Below, piece after piece: positions 1 through 6,632 of a stretch of 10,213 bases of DNA. The notes below the pieces were generated by a model. The model saw only the letters and a list, made by a program, of their open reading frames with translations, ran no database searches and was not told the DNA's origin. The stretch's first letter is position 1. The number at the start of each line of letters is the position of its first letter. The position numbers and the translations under genes were made by a program. The stretch is from Mesoaciditogaceae bacterium (lineage in GTDB: Bacteria > Thermotogota > Thermotogae > Mesoaciditogales > Mesoaciditogaceae): positions 1-10,213 of the forward strand of contig WFSH01000145.1 in NCBI GenBank assembly GCA_015486145.1, in the 5' to 3' direction.

Positions 1-3
1 CGA

Positions 4-405
4 TCAAAAACCACCTTGCACCACGATCGTGTCAATTCTCGTAACATTTCCGGCTTTAACCATAAATTTAACGGGCCTAACGGTAATGTCGGCCTGAGTT
101 ATGGTAGGCTCAACGGTGATCTTAACGAGTTTCATGTAAGAAGTGTTTGTCCCCACAAAAAAAGTATTTATATTGTTTACCGTTGTTGTGCTTTCTATAG
201 AAGAAGCTGACGCGGAAATTCCTTGTCTGAGGATGTACTGTGAAACGTATTCCTCAAAATCGTGCAGCTTGGCAATGGATACGCTTTTATCACTGCGACC
301 AATTGTGGATGATGTTATTGCCATCACCATCATCACTCCTATTAATATAACAACCATCGCCACTATTGCTTCCACGATTAATGTGCCATTTCGCATCTTC
401 ACCAT
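4..405 (-). CDS. PilV-like type IV minor pilin (pseudopilin)
   Basis: This 133-residue protein is probably a minor pilin. A prepilin peptidase (PilD type) would cleave it, and it would then insert into a pilus or pseudopilus. What is seen: a short basic leader ending in Gly7, then TLIVEAIVAMVV, which places Glu at +5 of the mature protein as in classical prepilins. One hydrophobic helix spans about residues 8-31, followed by a small polar beta-rich domain without cysteine. It is the last gene of a three-gene operon; its ATG lies one base after the TGA of the preceding gene. A GAGG sits 4 nt before this ATG and 7 nt before an in-frame GTG one codon later; an ATG at codon 4 is also possible, so the leader could be 4 to 7 residues. 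The PilV-like call rests on leader type, size and operon position. The globular domain is not recognisable on its own. Confidence 0.8.
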   Translation of the reverse strand: MVKMRNGTLIVEAIVAMVVILIGVMMVMAITSSTIGRSDKSVSIAKLHDFEEYVSQYILRQGISASASSIESTTTVNNINTFFVGTNTSYMKLVKITVEPTITQADITVRPVKFMVKAGNVTRIDTIVVQGGF

Positions 406-406
406 C

Positions 407-919
407 TCACCTCAAATTCACAGTTGTTACCGCCGAAATAAAAGTAGAGGTTACACTATCTTTGTAAAGTACGAGTCTGTATTTCACTGTTCCACTTTTA
501 AAATTAAATGCTAAAGACTTTATCCCTCTGGCAATCGTTAATTTTTGAACGGGTGCAGAAGGAGTATTTTGGTTTTTTATCAACATAATTATGGAAGTTC
601 CACTCGTTGTGATCGTAGCCCGATAAGTAGTTGGGTAATAATAATACATGCTGAACGGAACCTGTATGTCATAAGCGATGTACGGAGACCAAGTCACACT
701 TGTGTCAACGTTCACATCTTTCACATTCGGCCCCATTTTCATGAGCTGGGATTGGAGTTTTTCGTCTATCAACATGGCTTTAGAAGCCTGATTCACCTTT
801 GCAAGAGCTTTTGGACCAATCACACTGAATTGATTCATGGCTAATGCTATTATGGCCAAGGCGATGAAACCAACCACCATGGCTATCAGGAGTTCAACAA
901 CCGTAAATCCATCTTTCAC
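407..919 (-). CDS. PilW-like type IV minor pilin (prepilin N-terminal methylation domain)
   Basis: This 170-residue protein carries a textbook class III prepilin signal. The leader is MKDG, cleavage is expected after Gly4, and the mature N-terminus is FTVVELLIAMVV with Glu at +5 and N-methylatable Phe at +1. The hydrophobic spine helix runs to about residue 30. A globular domain of mixed beta strands follows, with a Tyr-rich stretch near residues 91-99 and no cysteines. The GTG start is chosen because it gives the minimal leader. It lies one base after the upstream TGA with only a distant GAGG, so it may be translated by coupling to the upstream gene. Being the middle gene of a run with a large PilX/GspK-like protein before it and a PilV-like protein after it suggests a PilW/GspJ-like place in a tip complex; this is inferred from order, not from detailed homology. 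Confidence 0.85.
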   Translation of the reverse strand: MKDGFTVVELLIAMVVGFIALAIIALAMNQFSVIGPKALAKVNQASKAMLIDEKLQSQLMKMGPNVKDVNVDTSVTWSPYIAYDIQVPFSMYYYYPTTYRATITTSGTSIIMLIKNQNTPSAPVQKLTIARGIKSLAFNFKSGTVKYRLVLYKDSVTSTFISAVTTVNLR

Positions 920-920
920 G

Positions 921-2990
921 TCAATACACCGTCCTCACGGAAAGAAGCAGCGCCTTTTCTCTTGCAGACGGCGTTCCGTACATGTTTGCAGGTAATCCTT
1001 TAAGAACACGCCAATCAAAAGCGTAGTAAGCGTGATAACCAGTTGAAAGCTGATTGTCAGAATATGTGCCAAACAACTGTCCACCTTCATACTGCATCAT
1101 GGAACCGTAAACGAACATTTGTCCTGGATTTCCCTGCCAAGTGGCGTTTTCGAAATTTGGATACCAGAATGTGCCGTTAAAAGCGTAAAGACTGGCCATA
1201 ATTTTGGGGTATTGTGGCGTGTTGGTTAAAGCTATATCATAATTTGAGACGATGTTGAGAAAATCTGTGCCCGTTGCATTTCTTATCTTTGCAACATCTG
1301 AAGAAGATATGGGGGAGGAAATCCATGAGGAATTTTTACCCAATGCTTGATTTGCATAGTCGTAAACGATGTTGCCTTTTATGTACGTACTCCGCGTGGT
1401 ATACAGCGTGTATTTTCCAGATACGATGGAAGTCGTTTGCCCTCCATTAGATCCCCCTCCACCTATTACAAGGTCCGAAGTCGTTTTTATGATACCGTTG
1501 AAATTGAAATCAAATGTATTCGAGCTCTTAAGGCCAAGTAAGCTGGCTGCCGTGTTACCATTGATGACAAGCTGCGAAATACCAGGAACGGTGTTTCCTG
1601 GTTTGGGATTTATCGTCAAAAGTTTTTTCCAATTTGGGCCTGAATAATTCTGAAGTACATCATAAAAACTTGGATAATAAATAGAATACCAATTCGGATA
1701 ATATGAGGAGAATCCATAAAGCTTAATATCCTCTTGAAGGTGTTTAACGGCGTTGATCGCGTTTGTCGTGTCTATCGCGTACTCCACGGTGACCGTAGGC
1801 CCGGAATTTGAACCTTGTCCTTTTGAAAAAGAAACGCGTAATGATGGTATTCCTTGAATCGATGATATGACATTGTTGTAATCGTTTTGTATGACTTTTG
1901 GCAGTTGATTGAATGTGTAACCATTCAACCACAACCAATTATCAAAATTTTCTTCGAACATGCTGATAAGTCTTTGAAGTGTGTAATATCCCCCTTCTTC
2001 CCATCGATAATTATAATAATCAAATCCATAGTTACTCCACATGTTAAGTAAATTGTCGTACACAACGGAAAGATTCAACCCAACCGGCGTCGAAGTTACT
2101 CCGACGGATTTTATCTCTGAAGGTGAAGCAATTTCGGAATTTATTTGGTTTGAATAATCTGATGCTATTTTTGACATGTTCATCGAGTTTATATCGGATT
2201 GACTTAATTGAGCCATTCCACTTTCAAATTTTGGAGTACCTTTCAACTTTTTTAATTTTCCATATTGAACGTACCCCATAAAATCAGGTTGGCCAAGTGT
2301 TACGAGCGTACCGTTTGTTCTTACAGGTCCATCAATTGTATCTCCCGTCATGAAAGTTACGTTGTAATATGGAGCAGCGTATGGAGGCTCTTCTTGCGTG
2401 AAATACACGTATCTGTTCAAGAAATTTGCCGCAACAAAACCACTCGAATACGCGACTTCTCCTCCAACCGTTGCTTCAGACACCAAGAAATACTTGTACT
2501 TGCTGTTCATGTTTGTGTTTGGAATCTTTGTTTGGATTACAACGACGTTTGGAATGAACTTCAAAACTCCCGATGCTTTTAGAGTTTCAAACAAGCCCTC
2601 CACTTGCGGTATTTTGTTGAGCCACAGAACATTTGAATCCGTGGCTAAGAGCGAAAGAGCCGATTTCCACGCAGCACCATCTACAGAGGAGTAAATAGAG
2701 TTGAAGTAATTGTTGGACGTATTCTTTTGAAGCCATGAAATAGACGAAAAAGGGACAGCACCCGAACCGTTAAAATTAAGGTTAAATCCCCCGATGGCAT
2801 TTGCAAAATGAGCTATATATGATGTTCCCATTTGTAATCCATTCATGGAAGCGTTTGAGGCCATGAACAATTTTTCTTTTGACACCCGAAGCGACGAAGT
2901 ACTGGAAACGAAATTCGTGATCGCAGCTACAAATATTGCCACCGCTGTCATTAAAACCAGAGCAGTTACCAACAAATAACCTTTTTTCAC
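921..2990 (-). CDS. Large PilX/GspK-like pilin-associated protein with DUF4900-like domain
   Basis: This 689-residue exported or pilus-anchored protein starts the pilin operon. Its N-terminus is MKKG followed by a hydrophobic helix to about residue 28, so prepilin-peptidase cleavage after Gly4 is plausible. Position +5 is Thr rather than Glu, a departure also known for tip pseudopilins such as GspK. Residues 213-227 (MTGD.IDGPVRTNG) resemble the conserved signature I associate with DUF4900 proteins. Near residues 596-670 there are segments of the type YGSMMQYEGG, GYHAYYAFDWR and LPANM that recur in that family's C-terminus; this assignment is from memory. There are Tyr/Trp-rich patches at about 321-336 and 429-443, a Gly-rich linker at about 510-517, and no cysteine. 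The GTG start has AAGGAG 10 nt upstream. The likely role is a pilus-tip or assembly-initiating component, possibly adhesive. The function is not proven. Confidence 0.75.
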   Translation of the reverse strand: MKKGYLLVTALVLMTAVAIFVAAITNFVSSTSSLRVSKEKLFMASNASMNGLQMGTSYIAHFANAIGGFNLNFNGSGAVPFSSISWLQKNTSNNYFNSIYSSVDGAAWKSALSLLATDSNVLWLNKIPQVEGLFETLKASGVLKFIPNVVVIQTKIPNTNMNSKYKYFLVSEATVGGEVAYSSGFVAANFLNRYVYFTQEEPPYAAPYYNVTFMTGDTIDGPVRTNGTLVTLGQPDFMGYVQYGKLKKLKGTPKFESGMAQLSQSDINSMNMSKIASDYSNQINSEIASPSEIKSVGVTSTPVGLNLSVVYDNLLNMWSNYGFDYYNYRWEEGGYYTLQRLISMFEENFDNWLWLNGYTFNQLPKVIQNDYNNVISSIQGIPSLRVSFSKGQGSNSGPTVTVEYAIDTTNAINAVKHLQEDIKLYGFSSYYPNWYSIYYPSFYDVLQNYSGPNWKKLLTINPKPGNTVPGISQLVINGNTAASLLGLKSSNTFDFNFNGIIKTTSDLVIGGGGSNGGQTTSIVSGKYTLYTTRSTYIKGNIVYDYANQALGKNSSWISSPISSSDVAKIRNATGTDFLNIVSNYDIALTNTPQYPKIMASLYAFNGTFWYPNFENATWQGNPGQMFVYGSMMQYEGGQLFGTYSDNQLSTGYHAYYAFDWRVLKGLPANMYGTPSAREKALLLSVRTVY

Positions 2991-3012
2991 GAATCTTCAT
3001 CTCCTTTTTCAT

Positions 3013-3041
3013 ATTATCGACTAAAAGAGATCGAAAATCAA
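3013..3041 (-). promoter_or_regulatory. Candidate sigma-A promoter of the pilin operon
   Basis: On the minus strand, TTGATT (positions 3041-3036) and GATAAT (3018-3013) are separated by exactly 17 bp. This is a reasonable -35/-10 pair just upstream of the first pilin gene. The predicted transcript start would lie close to the AAGGAG ribosome binding site at 3006-3001, giving a very short leader. That tightness lowers confidence. Confidence 0.4.
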
Positions 3042-3134
3042 GTTTTTCTATGTTTTTAGACGCGAATGTTGTAAAATATATTCATGAGCGTCGGACCTAA
3101 TTTTAAGATCACAAAGATAGACTGTTGAAAATGA

Positions 3135-3168
3135 ATTGTCACAATAATCTGATATTGTTGACGATTGT
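3135..3168. promoter_or_regulatory. Cluster of ATTGT half-sites upstream of the ABC ATPase gene
   Basis: ATTGT occurs at 3135, 3154 and 3164, and its complement ACAAT at 3141. The first pair makes the perfect palindrome ATTGT-C-ACAAT (3135-3145). ACAATA (3141-3146) and TATTGT (3153-3158) form a second inverted repeat with a 6-bp centre. The cluster ends 40 bp before the TTG start at 3209. It looks like an operator region, but no convincing -35/-10 pair was found with it. Confidence 0.35.
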
Positions 3169-3208
3169 TTTTTTGTTTAAGACCAATGAGAACTAAGGAG
3201 CGATTGAA

Positions 3209-3919
3209 TTGGCACTTGTGGTGGTGAAGGATCTCAAAAAGGTTTACAGAACAGGTGAGATTTTTTATGAAGCTGTCAAAGGTATGAGTTTTGAAATTGA
3301 AGAAGGGGATATGTTCATGATCCTTGGGCCTTCCGGAAGTGGCAAAACAACGGTGCTCAATTGCCTTTCTGGAATTGATGAGCCTACGTCGGGCTCCATA
3401 TTGATAGATGGTGTAGATTTGACGAAACTTTCCGATGACAAAAAGACGAGATTCCGTGCAAACAACATGGGTTTTGTCTTTCAAGCTTACAACCTCATTA
3501 ACGTTTTGACGGCAAAGGAGAATGTTGCCCTTCCTTTACTTGCTCGTGGTTTACCTGAAAAACTCGCTTATGAAAAGGCCACAGAAGTTTTGATCGCCCA
3601 TGGGCTCGAACACATAATCAACTTTTTTCCTTCTCAAATCAGTGGTGGCGAAAGACAAAGGGTGGCGGTTTCAAGGGCGCTGGCGGGAGATCCAAAGATA
3701 ATATGGGCTGATGAACCAACCGGGGCACTCGATACGAAGACTTCATTTATGGTGATGGATTTTATGAAGAAATTGAATGAAGAACACCATCAAACATTTG
3801 TGATCGTCACTCATGACGAAAAAATTGTAAAATACGCGACGGCGATTTTGAGAATAGACAGTGGAAAAGTTGTGAGCTTTGAACGAATAAAGACACCGAT
3901 CAAGGCTGTTAACTTTTGA
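3209..3919 (+). CDS. ABC transporter ATP-binding protein (MacB/LolD-like)
   Basis: This 236-residue cytoplasmic ATPase has every motif expected of an intact nucleotide-binding domain: Walker A GPSGSGKTT (residues 40-48), Q-loop Gln92, signature SGGERQ (145-150), Walker B IIWADE (164-169), D-loop GALD (172-175) and H-loop His202. The segments FVFQAYNLINVLTAKENV and DEPTGALD are typical of the MacB/LolD/FtsE group, which pairs with FtsX-like permeases for lipoprotein, peptide or drug export. The TTG start is supported by AAGGAG 8 nt upstream, and the protein then begins MALVVVKDLKKVY as expected for the family. No permease gene adjoins it: upstream is the divergent pilin operon and downstream a convergent EamA transporter. 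Its membrane partner must be encoded elsewhere, or be absent. The substrate is unknown. Confidence 0.92.
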   Translation: MALVVVKDLKKVYRTGEIFYEAVKGMSFEIEEGDMFMILGPSGSGKTTVLNCLSGIDEPTSGSILIDGVDLTKLSDDKKTRFRANNMGFVFQAYNLINVLTAKENVALPLLARGLPEKLAYEKATEVLIAHGLEHIINFFPSQISGGERQRVAVSRALAGDPKIIWADEPTGALDTKTSFMVMDFMKKLNEEHHQTFVIVTHDEKIVKYATAILRIDSGKVVSFERIKTPIKAVNF

Positions 3920-3930
3920 TCGATCTTTTT
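3897..3930 (+). terminator. Possible intrinsic terminator at the end of the ABC ATPase gene
   Basis: CGATCAA (3897-3903) and TTGATCG (3916-3922) form a 7-bp stem, extendable by two G-T pairs, around a short loop. TTTTT at 3926-3930 follows. The stem includes the ABC stop codon and the final codons of the convergent EamA gene. The stem is weak in G+C and the T-run is short, so this is tentative. Confidence 0.35.
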
Positions 3931-4772
3931 GACGGCCAATACGCCATTATCAATGAAAGTGCCATAAGCGCTCCTCCGATATCTCTTCTTAAAGTGAATT
4001 TTTCACCAAGTATCAAGAAAGCAAGAAAAGCGGCGAGCCATGGTTTCACAAAAAATGCCATTGATCCAAGACTGGCACTCGTTTTTTGTACACCTTTGAA
4101 GAATAGCAGGTAAGCCACACCCGTTGCGATAATACCAAGGTATGCAACGTATGGAATAGCTTTGAATGGCAGCCGAATCGGATTGTGCAACCATCCCATG
4201 AGGCACAACACCGTAACGATGCCTATTCCAAATGAAATGCCGTTAAGCGTGGCACTAGATGTTTTTTGGGAAATTGAGCGTCCAACCACGGTGTAAAGGG
4301 CAAAAAGAATGGCGGCTATGATTATGTAAAGAGCATACAGATCGTGCGAGAATTGGCCTGGAATATACGAAGTTATGATCGCGGCTATAAATCCAAGCGC
4401 CATGCCCAAATAAACCCTTATGGGAAATCTTTCTTTGTAAATCACCACCGAAAATAGCAAGACGAATAGAGGATTCGAACTGAACACGATTGCCACTTCT
4501 GCCGCACTTATGTGGGTTAATCCTATGTGAAAAAGGCTCGTACCTATTCCAATCGCGAAAACGCCAAGCCACAACAAATTAAGCCAATCGCGAAGACTTA
4601 AATTTTTCAAAGTCTTCCTTTTCACAAATGGACTAAAAACAAAAATGGCAAAAATCATTCTGAATAACCAAAGATTCAGAGGCCCTATTGAAGAGCCGAT
4701 GAATTTTGAAATCACCTCTATAGATGAAAAAATGATGATTGCCGAATACACGTATATATATCCTAAAAACAA
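3909..4772 (-). CDS. EamA/DMT-family transporter
   Basis: This 287-residue inner-membrane protein has about ten hydrophobic segments arranged as two EamA repeats, roughly residues 5-135 and 148-278. The characteristic end of each repeat is visible: the first has AAEVAIVFSSNPLFVLLFSV followed by YKERF (residues 90-116), and the second has SASLGSMAFFVKPWLAAFLA followed by LILGEKF (231-259). Members of the drug/metabolite transporter superfamily export metabolites, amino acids or drugs; the substrate cannot be told from sequence. The TTG start is supported by GGAGG 7 nt upstream (4784-4780). Length is normal for the family. Its 3' end overlaps the convergent ABC ATPase gene by 11 bp, and its 5' end is divergent from the DUF2089 operon, so it is a single-gene transcription unit. 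Confidence 0.9.
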   Translation of the reverse strand: MFLGYIYVYSAIIIFSSIEVISKFIGSSIGPLNLWLFRMIFAIFVFSPFVKRKTLKNLSLRDWLNLLWLGVFAIGIGTSLFHIGLTHISAAEVAIVFSSNPLFVLLFSVVIYKERFPIRVYLGMALGFIAAIITSYIPGQFSHDLYALYIIIAAILFALYTVVGRSISQKTSSATLNGISFGIGIVTVLCLMGWLHNPIRLPFKAIPYVAYLGIIATGVAYLLFFKGVQKTSASLGSMAFFVKPWLAAFLAFLILGEKFTLRRDIGGALMALSLIMAYWPSKRSIKS

Positions 4773-4872
4773 TTGAGCACCTCCGAGGTTGCCACATCGA
4801 AAATTTTAACACACAGCGGGTGAAAGAATTTTTCCAAACGTCTTCGATTTTTAATCTTTTTTATTTTTTCAC

Positions 4873-4901
4873 TTGACAAATCAAATATTTTGATTTATAC
4901 T
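4873..4901 (+). promoter_or_regulatory. Sigma-A promoter of the DUF2089 operon
   Basis: TTGACA (4873-4878) and TATACT (4896-4901) are separated by 17 bp. This gives a perfect -35 and a 5/6 -10 at optimal spacing, the best promoter in the window. Transcription should start near 4908, leaving a leader of about 45-55 nt before the first gene. Confidence 0.85.
4878..4896. promoter_or_regulatory. Perfect palindrome in the promoter spacer, probable operator
   Basis: AAATCAAA (4878-4885), TAT (4886-4888) and TTTGATTT (4889-4896) form a perfect 8-3-8 inverted repeat. It fills the spacer between the -35 and -10 elements and touches both. A dimeric repressor bound here would block RNA polymerase. The first gene of the operon encodes an HTH protein, so autoregulation is the simplest reading, but this is inference. 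Confidence 0.6.
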
Positions 4902-4946
4902 TTAATAAAGTTGAGAAAGAAATAAAAATATCTCCATTTTGTTTTT

Positions 4947-4957
4947 AAGGAGGTGAT
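4947..4957 (+). promoter_or_regulatory. Extended Shine-Dalgarno of the DUF2089 gene
   Basis: AAGGAGGTGAT matches the 3' end of 16S rRNA over 11 bases. The only standard start codon near the N-terminus, GTG at 4953, lies inside this match. The in-frame ATA at 4962 lies 8 nt after GGAGG, the normal distance, so the real start may be non-canonical. Confidence 0.75.
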
Positions 4958-5336
4958 TAAAATAGCCATTGTAACTCGCTGCCCATACTGTGGGCACAAA
5001 ATGGATGTGGTGGCGCTGAAGTGCCCAACATGTGGTACAGGGGTAACTGGGAGATTTCAGATAGATGAGATTTTTAACCTTTCCGAAGAGCAGATGAAAT
5101 TCGTCAAAATATTCTTGAAAAATAGAGGAAATCTCAGTGAAGTGCAAAAAGAACTTGGAATATCCTATCCGACCGCTCGAAATCGCTTGAACGAAATCGT
5201 TAAATCTCTGGGGTATGATGTGAAAGAGGAAAAGATAGACGAGCGAGAAATTCTTGAAAAGGTCAAAAACGGAGAGATAGATGCTGCTACGGCAATTTCC
5301 TTATTGAAAGGAGAGAAAAGGAATGAGGGAAGTTAA
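4953..5336 (+). CDS. DUF2089 family protein: zinc ribbon, HTH and SHOCT-like tail
   Basis: This protein of about 127 residues is a probable cytoplasmic transcription regulator. Seen in order: a zinc ribbon with CPYC (Cys10, Cys13) and CPTC (Cys24, Cys27); a helical segment LSEEQMKFVKIFLKNRGN (43-60); an HTH (61-86) containing GISYPTARNRL; then a charged linker and a SHOCT-like helical hairpin (REILEKVKNGEIDAATAISLL, 98-118). The zinc ribbon plus the GxSYPTxRNRL element is the pattern of DUF2089 proteins. It opens a five-gene operon and overlaps the next gene by 14 nt. The palindrome in its promoter is a natural target. The start is uncertain: GTG at 4953 sits inside the Shine-Dalgarno sequence, whereas ATA at 4962 has ideal spacing and would remove only three residues. 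No effector-binding domain is visible, so the signal could reach it through the SHOCT-like tail. Confidence 0.88.
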   Translation: MIKIAIVTRCPYCGHKMDVVALKCPTCGTGVTGRFQIDEIFNLSEEQMKFVKIFLKNRGNLSEVQKELGISYPTARNRLNEIVKSLGYDVKEEKIDEREILEKVKNGEIDAATAISLLKGEKRNEGS

Positions 5337-6288
5337 AAAATTCGAGAAAGAAATAACGGGGGTCAGAAATATAAGCTTTTACAGTGTTTCCACAGATCTC
5401 AAGATTGTGCCAAGCGATGAATCAAAAATCTCCATTGAAGCGGAAGTTTCGGGATTCAAAAGTGATGTGGAAAATTATGAACCCAAAATAAAAGTTTATG
5501 GAGATACCGTTGAAGTTTTTCTTATCAAGCGTTCTTCTATTTCGATTTTTGGGATATCAAGTCCAAAAGTTCTGAAAGCCGAAATACACATTCCACGTTC
5601 TCTCACGTTAAAATTGGAGACAACATCCGGTGACATTTATTTTGACGAAATAGATCTGAAAAATTTGTTGGCAAAGACAGTCTCGGGTGATGTAACGATT
5701 TACGGCGGAAAAGTGGATTCTATTACGATCAATTCCACAAGCGGAGACGTTGACATTTCTGGCATCCTTTCACCCGTCAATGGTATTTCCATTCACAGCG
5801 TTTCAGGTGATATAAAATTGAAAAGATTAAATTTTTCCAAGGCTTACTTTAAAACTATATCTGGAGATGTAACCGCATTGGGCGTAAATCCAAAGACGAA
5901 ATCCATAGAAATAAAAACCGTTTCTGGAGACGCGAACATCTCGTATTCTTCAAAACCGTCGATTCATATTGAATTTTCAACTGTCAGTGGTGACATACAA
6001 ACCGACGAAGGGAGACACTTCTCAGGGAAAATCTCGTCCGCATCTTTTGACATTGGAAGTTCACCAAATTCTGTACTGAAATTCAAGAGTGTCTCCGGTG
6101 ATGCAAAACTCAATTTTGGAAAGGGCGAGAGTGTCAAAGCACAGGCCGAATCAAATGAAAATTTGAATATCTTCAAAGAAATAATGAATTCAAAGAGAGC
6201 CACGCCCGAAGAAGTTAAAGAATTGATGTTAACACTTGGCTACTCTCAAGAAGATATCGATAACTTTTTTAGGGGTGAAGAAAAATGA
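5323..6288 (+). CDS. DUF4097 family beta-repeat protein
   Basis: This 321-residue protein is built of repeated beta-strand units, each marked by S-G-D, usually preceded by T or V. Eight copies occur at residues 102, 121, 140, 161, 180, 201, 222 and 258, with spacings of 19-21 except the last (36). This is the right-handed beta-helix-like pattern of DUF4097 (putative adhesin / YvlB-like) proteins. There is no signal peptide or membrane helix, so it is probably cytoplasmic despite the family's adhesin label. The C-terminus (about 290-318, ATPEEVKELMLTLGYSQEDIDNFF) is a separate helical tail resembling the short helical motifs of its operon neighbours. The ATG has AAAGGAG 9 nt upstream and overlaps the DUF2089 gene by 14 nt; its stop overlaps the next start (ATGA). 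The function is unknown. Cooperation with an envelope sensor or the operon's regulator is inferred from context. Confidence 0.87.
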   Translation: MREVKKFEKEITGVRNISFYSVSTDLKIVPSDESKISIEAEVSGFKSDVENYEPKIKVYGDTVEVFLIKRSSISIFGISSPKVLKAEIHIPRSLTLKLETTSGDIYFDEIDLKNLLAKTVSGDVTIYGGKVDSITINSTSGDVDISGILSPVNGISIHSVSGDIKLKRLNFSKAYFKTISGDVTALGVNPKTKSIEIKTVSGDANISYSSKPSIHIEFSTVSGDIQTDEGRHFSGKISSASFDIGSSPNSVLKFKSVSGDAKLNFGKGESVKAQAESNENLNIFKEIMNSKRATPEEVKELMLTLGYSQEDIDNFFRGEEK

Positions 6289-6608
6289 AGGCTTTTTCCA
6301 TATTTTTGATATTGATTGGAGTCTTGAGTTTCCTTTCAATTTTCGGTGTGATGAACTTAACTTTTGGAATTTTTATAGGTATCTTGTTTGCAATAATTTT
6401 TGGAATTGAAGGTGTGAGAGAACTCATCAAGGGAAATCTTGTGGGGATAGGAGGATTGCTTTTTTCAGCTTTCTTGTTTGCTCGGGTTTTCGTCTTTTCC
6501 GCATCAGCGGGACAGATTTTTTTAGCTCTTGTAGCTTCGTACCTTGTGGGAATAGGGTTGCACATGCTTTTCAGGAGAAGCACAAAGGTAAATTTCTGGT
6601 CAGATTGA
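6285..6608 (+). CDS. Small polytopic membrane protein (LiaF/DUF5668-like hydrophobic region)
   Basis: This 107-residue protein is almost entirely hydrophobic. It has about four predicted membrane helices (roughly residues 3-21, 25-43, 51-70 and 76-96) and a short positively charged C-terminus (FRRSTKVNFWSD). The start overlaps the DUF4097 stop as ATGA, with AGGGGTG 7 nt upstream, so it is translationally coupled. Small membrane proteins next to DUF4097 genes occur in LiaF- and Yvl-type envelope-stress operons, and this one resembles the membrane part of such proteins in size and layout. That link is by context and general character only, and no diagnostic motif is present. It could anchor or sense for the DUF4097 protein, or help the MFS exporter encoded next. 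Confidence 0.75.
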   Translation: MKAFSIFLILIGVLSFLSIFGVMNLTFGIFIGILFAIIFGIEGVRELIKGNLVGIGGLLFSAFLFARVFVFSASAGQIFLALVASYLVGIGLHMLFRRSTKVNFWSD

Positions 6609-6632
6609 AAAAGTACAGAATTGGGAGGAAAA

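Noticed and set aside
143..514. Plus-strand open frame of 123 codons opposite the pilin genes
   Set aside because: It is antisense to two genes with clear prepilin signals, has no ribosome binding site and resembles no family. Other antisense frames across 545-844, 1347-1647 and 2265-2694 were rejected for the same reason.
5623..6111. DNA-level tandem repeat or CRISPR-like array in the DUF4097 gene
   Set aside because: The periodicity is only at protein level (S-G-D every 19-21 residues). The codons and intervening DNA differ from copy to copy.
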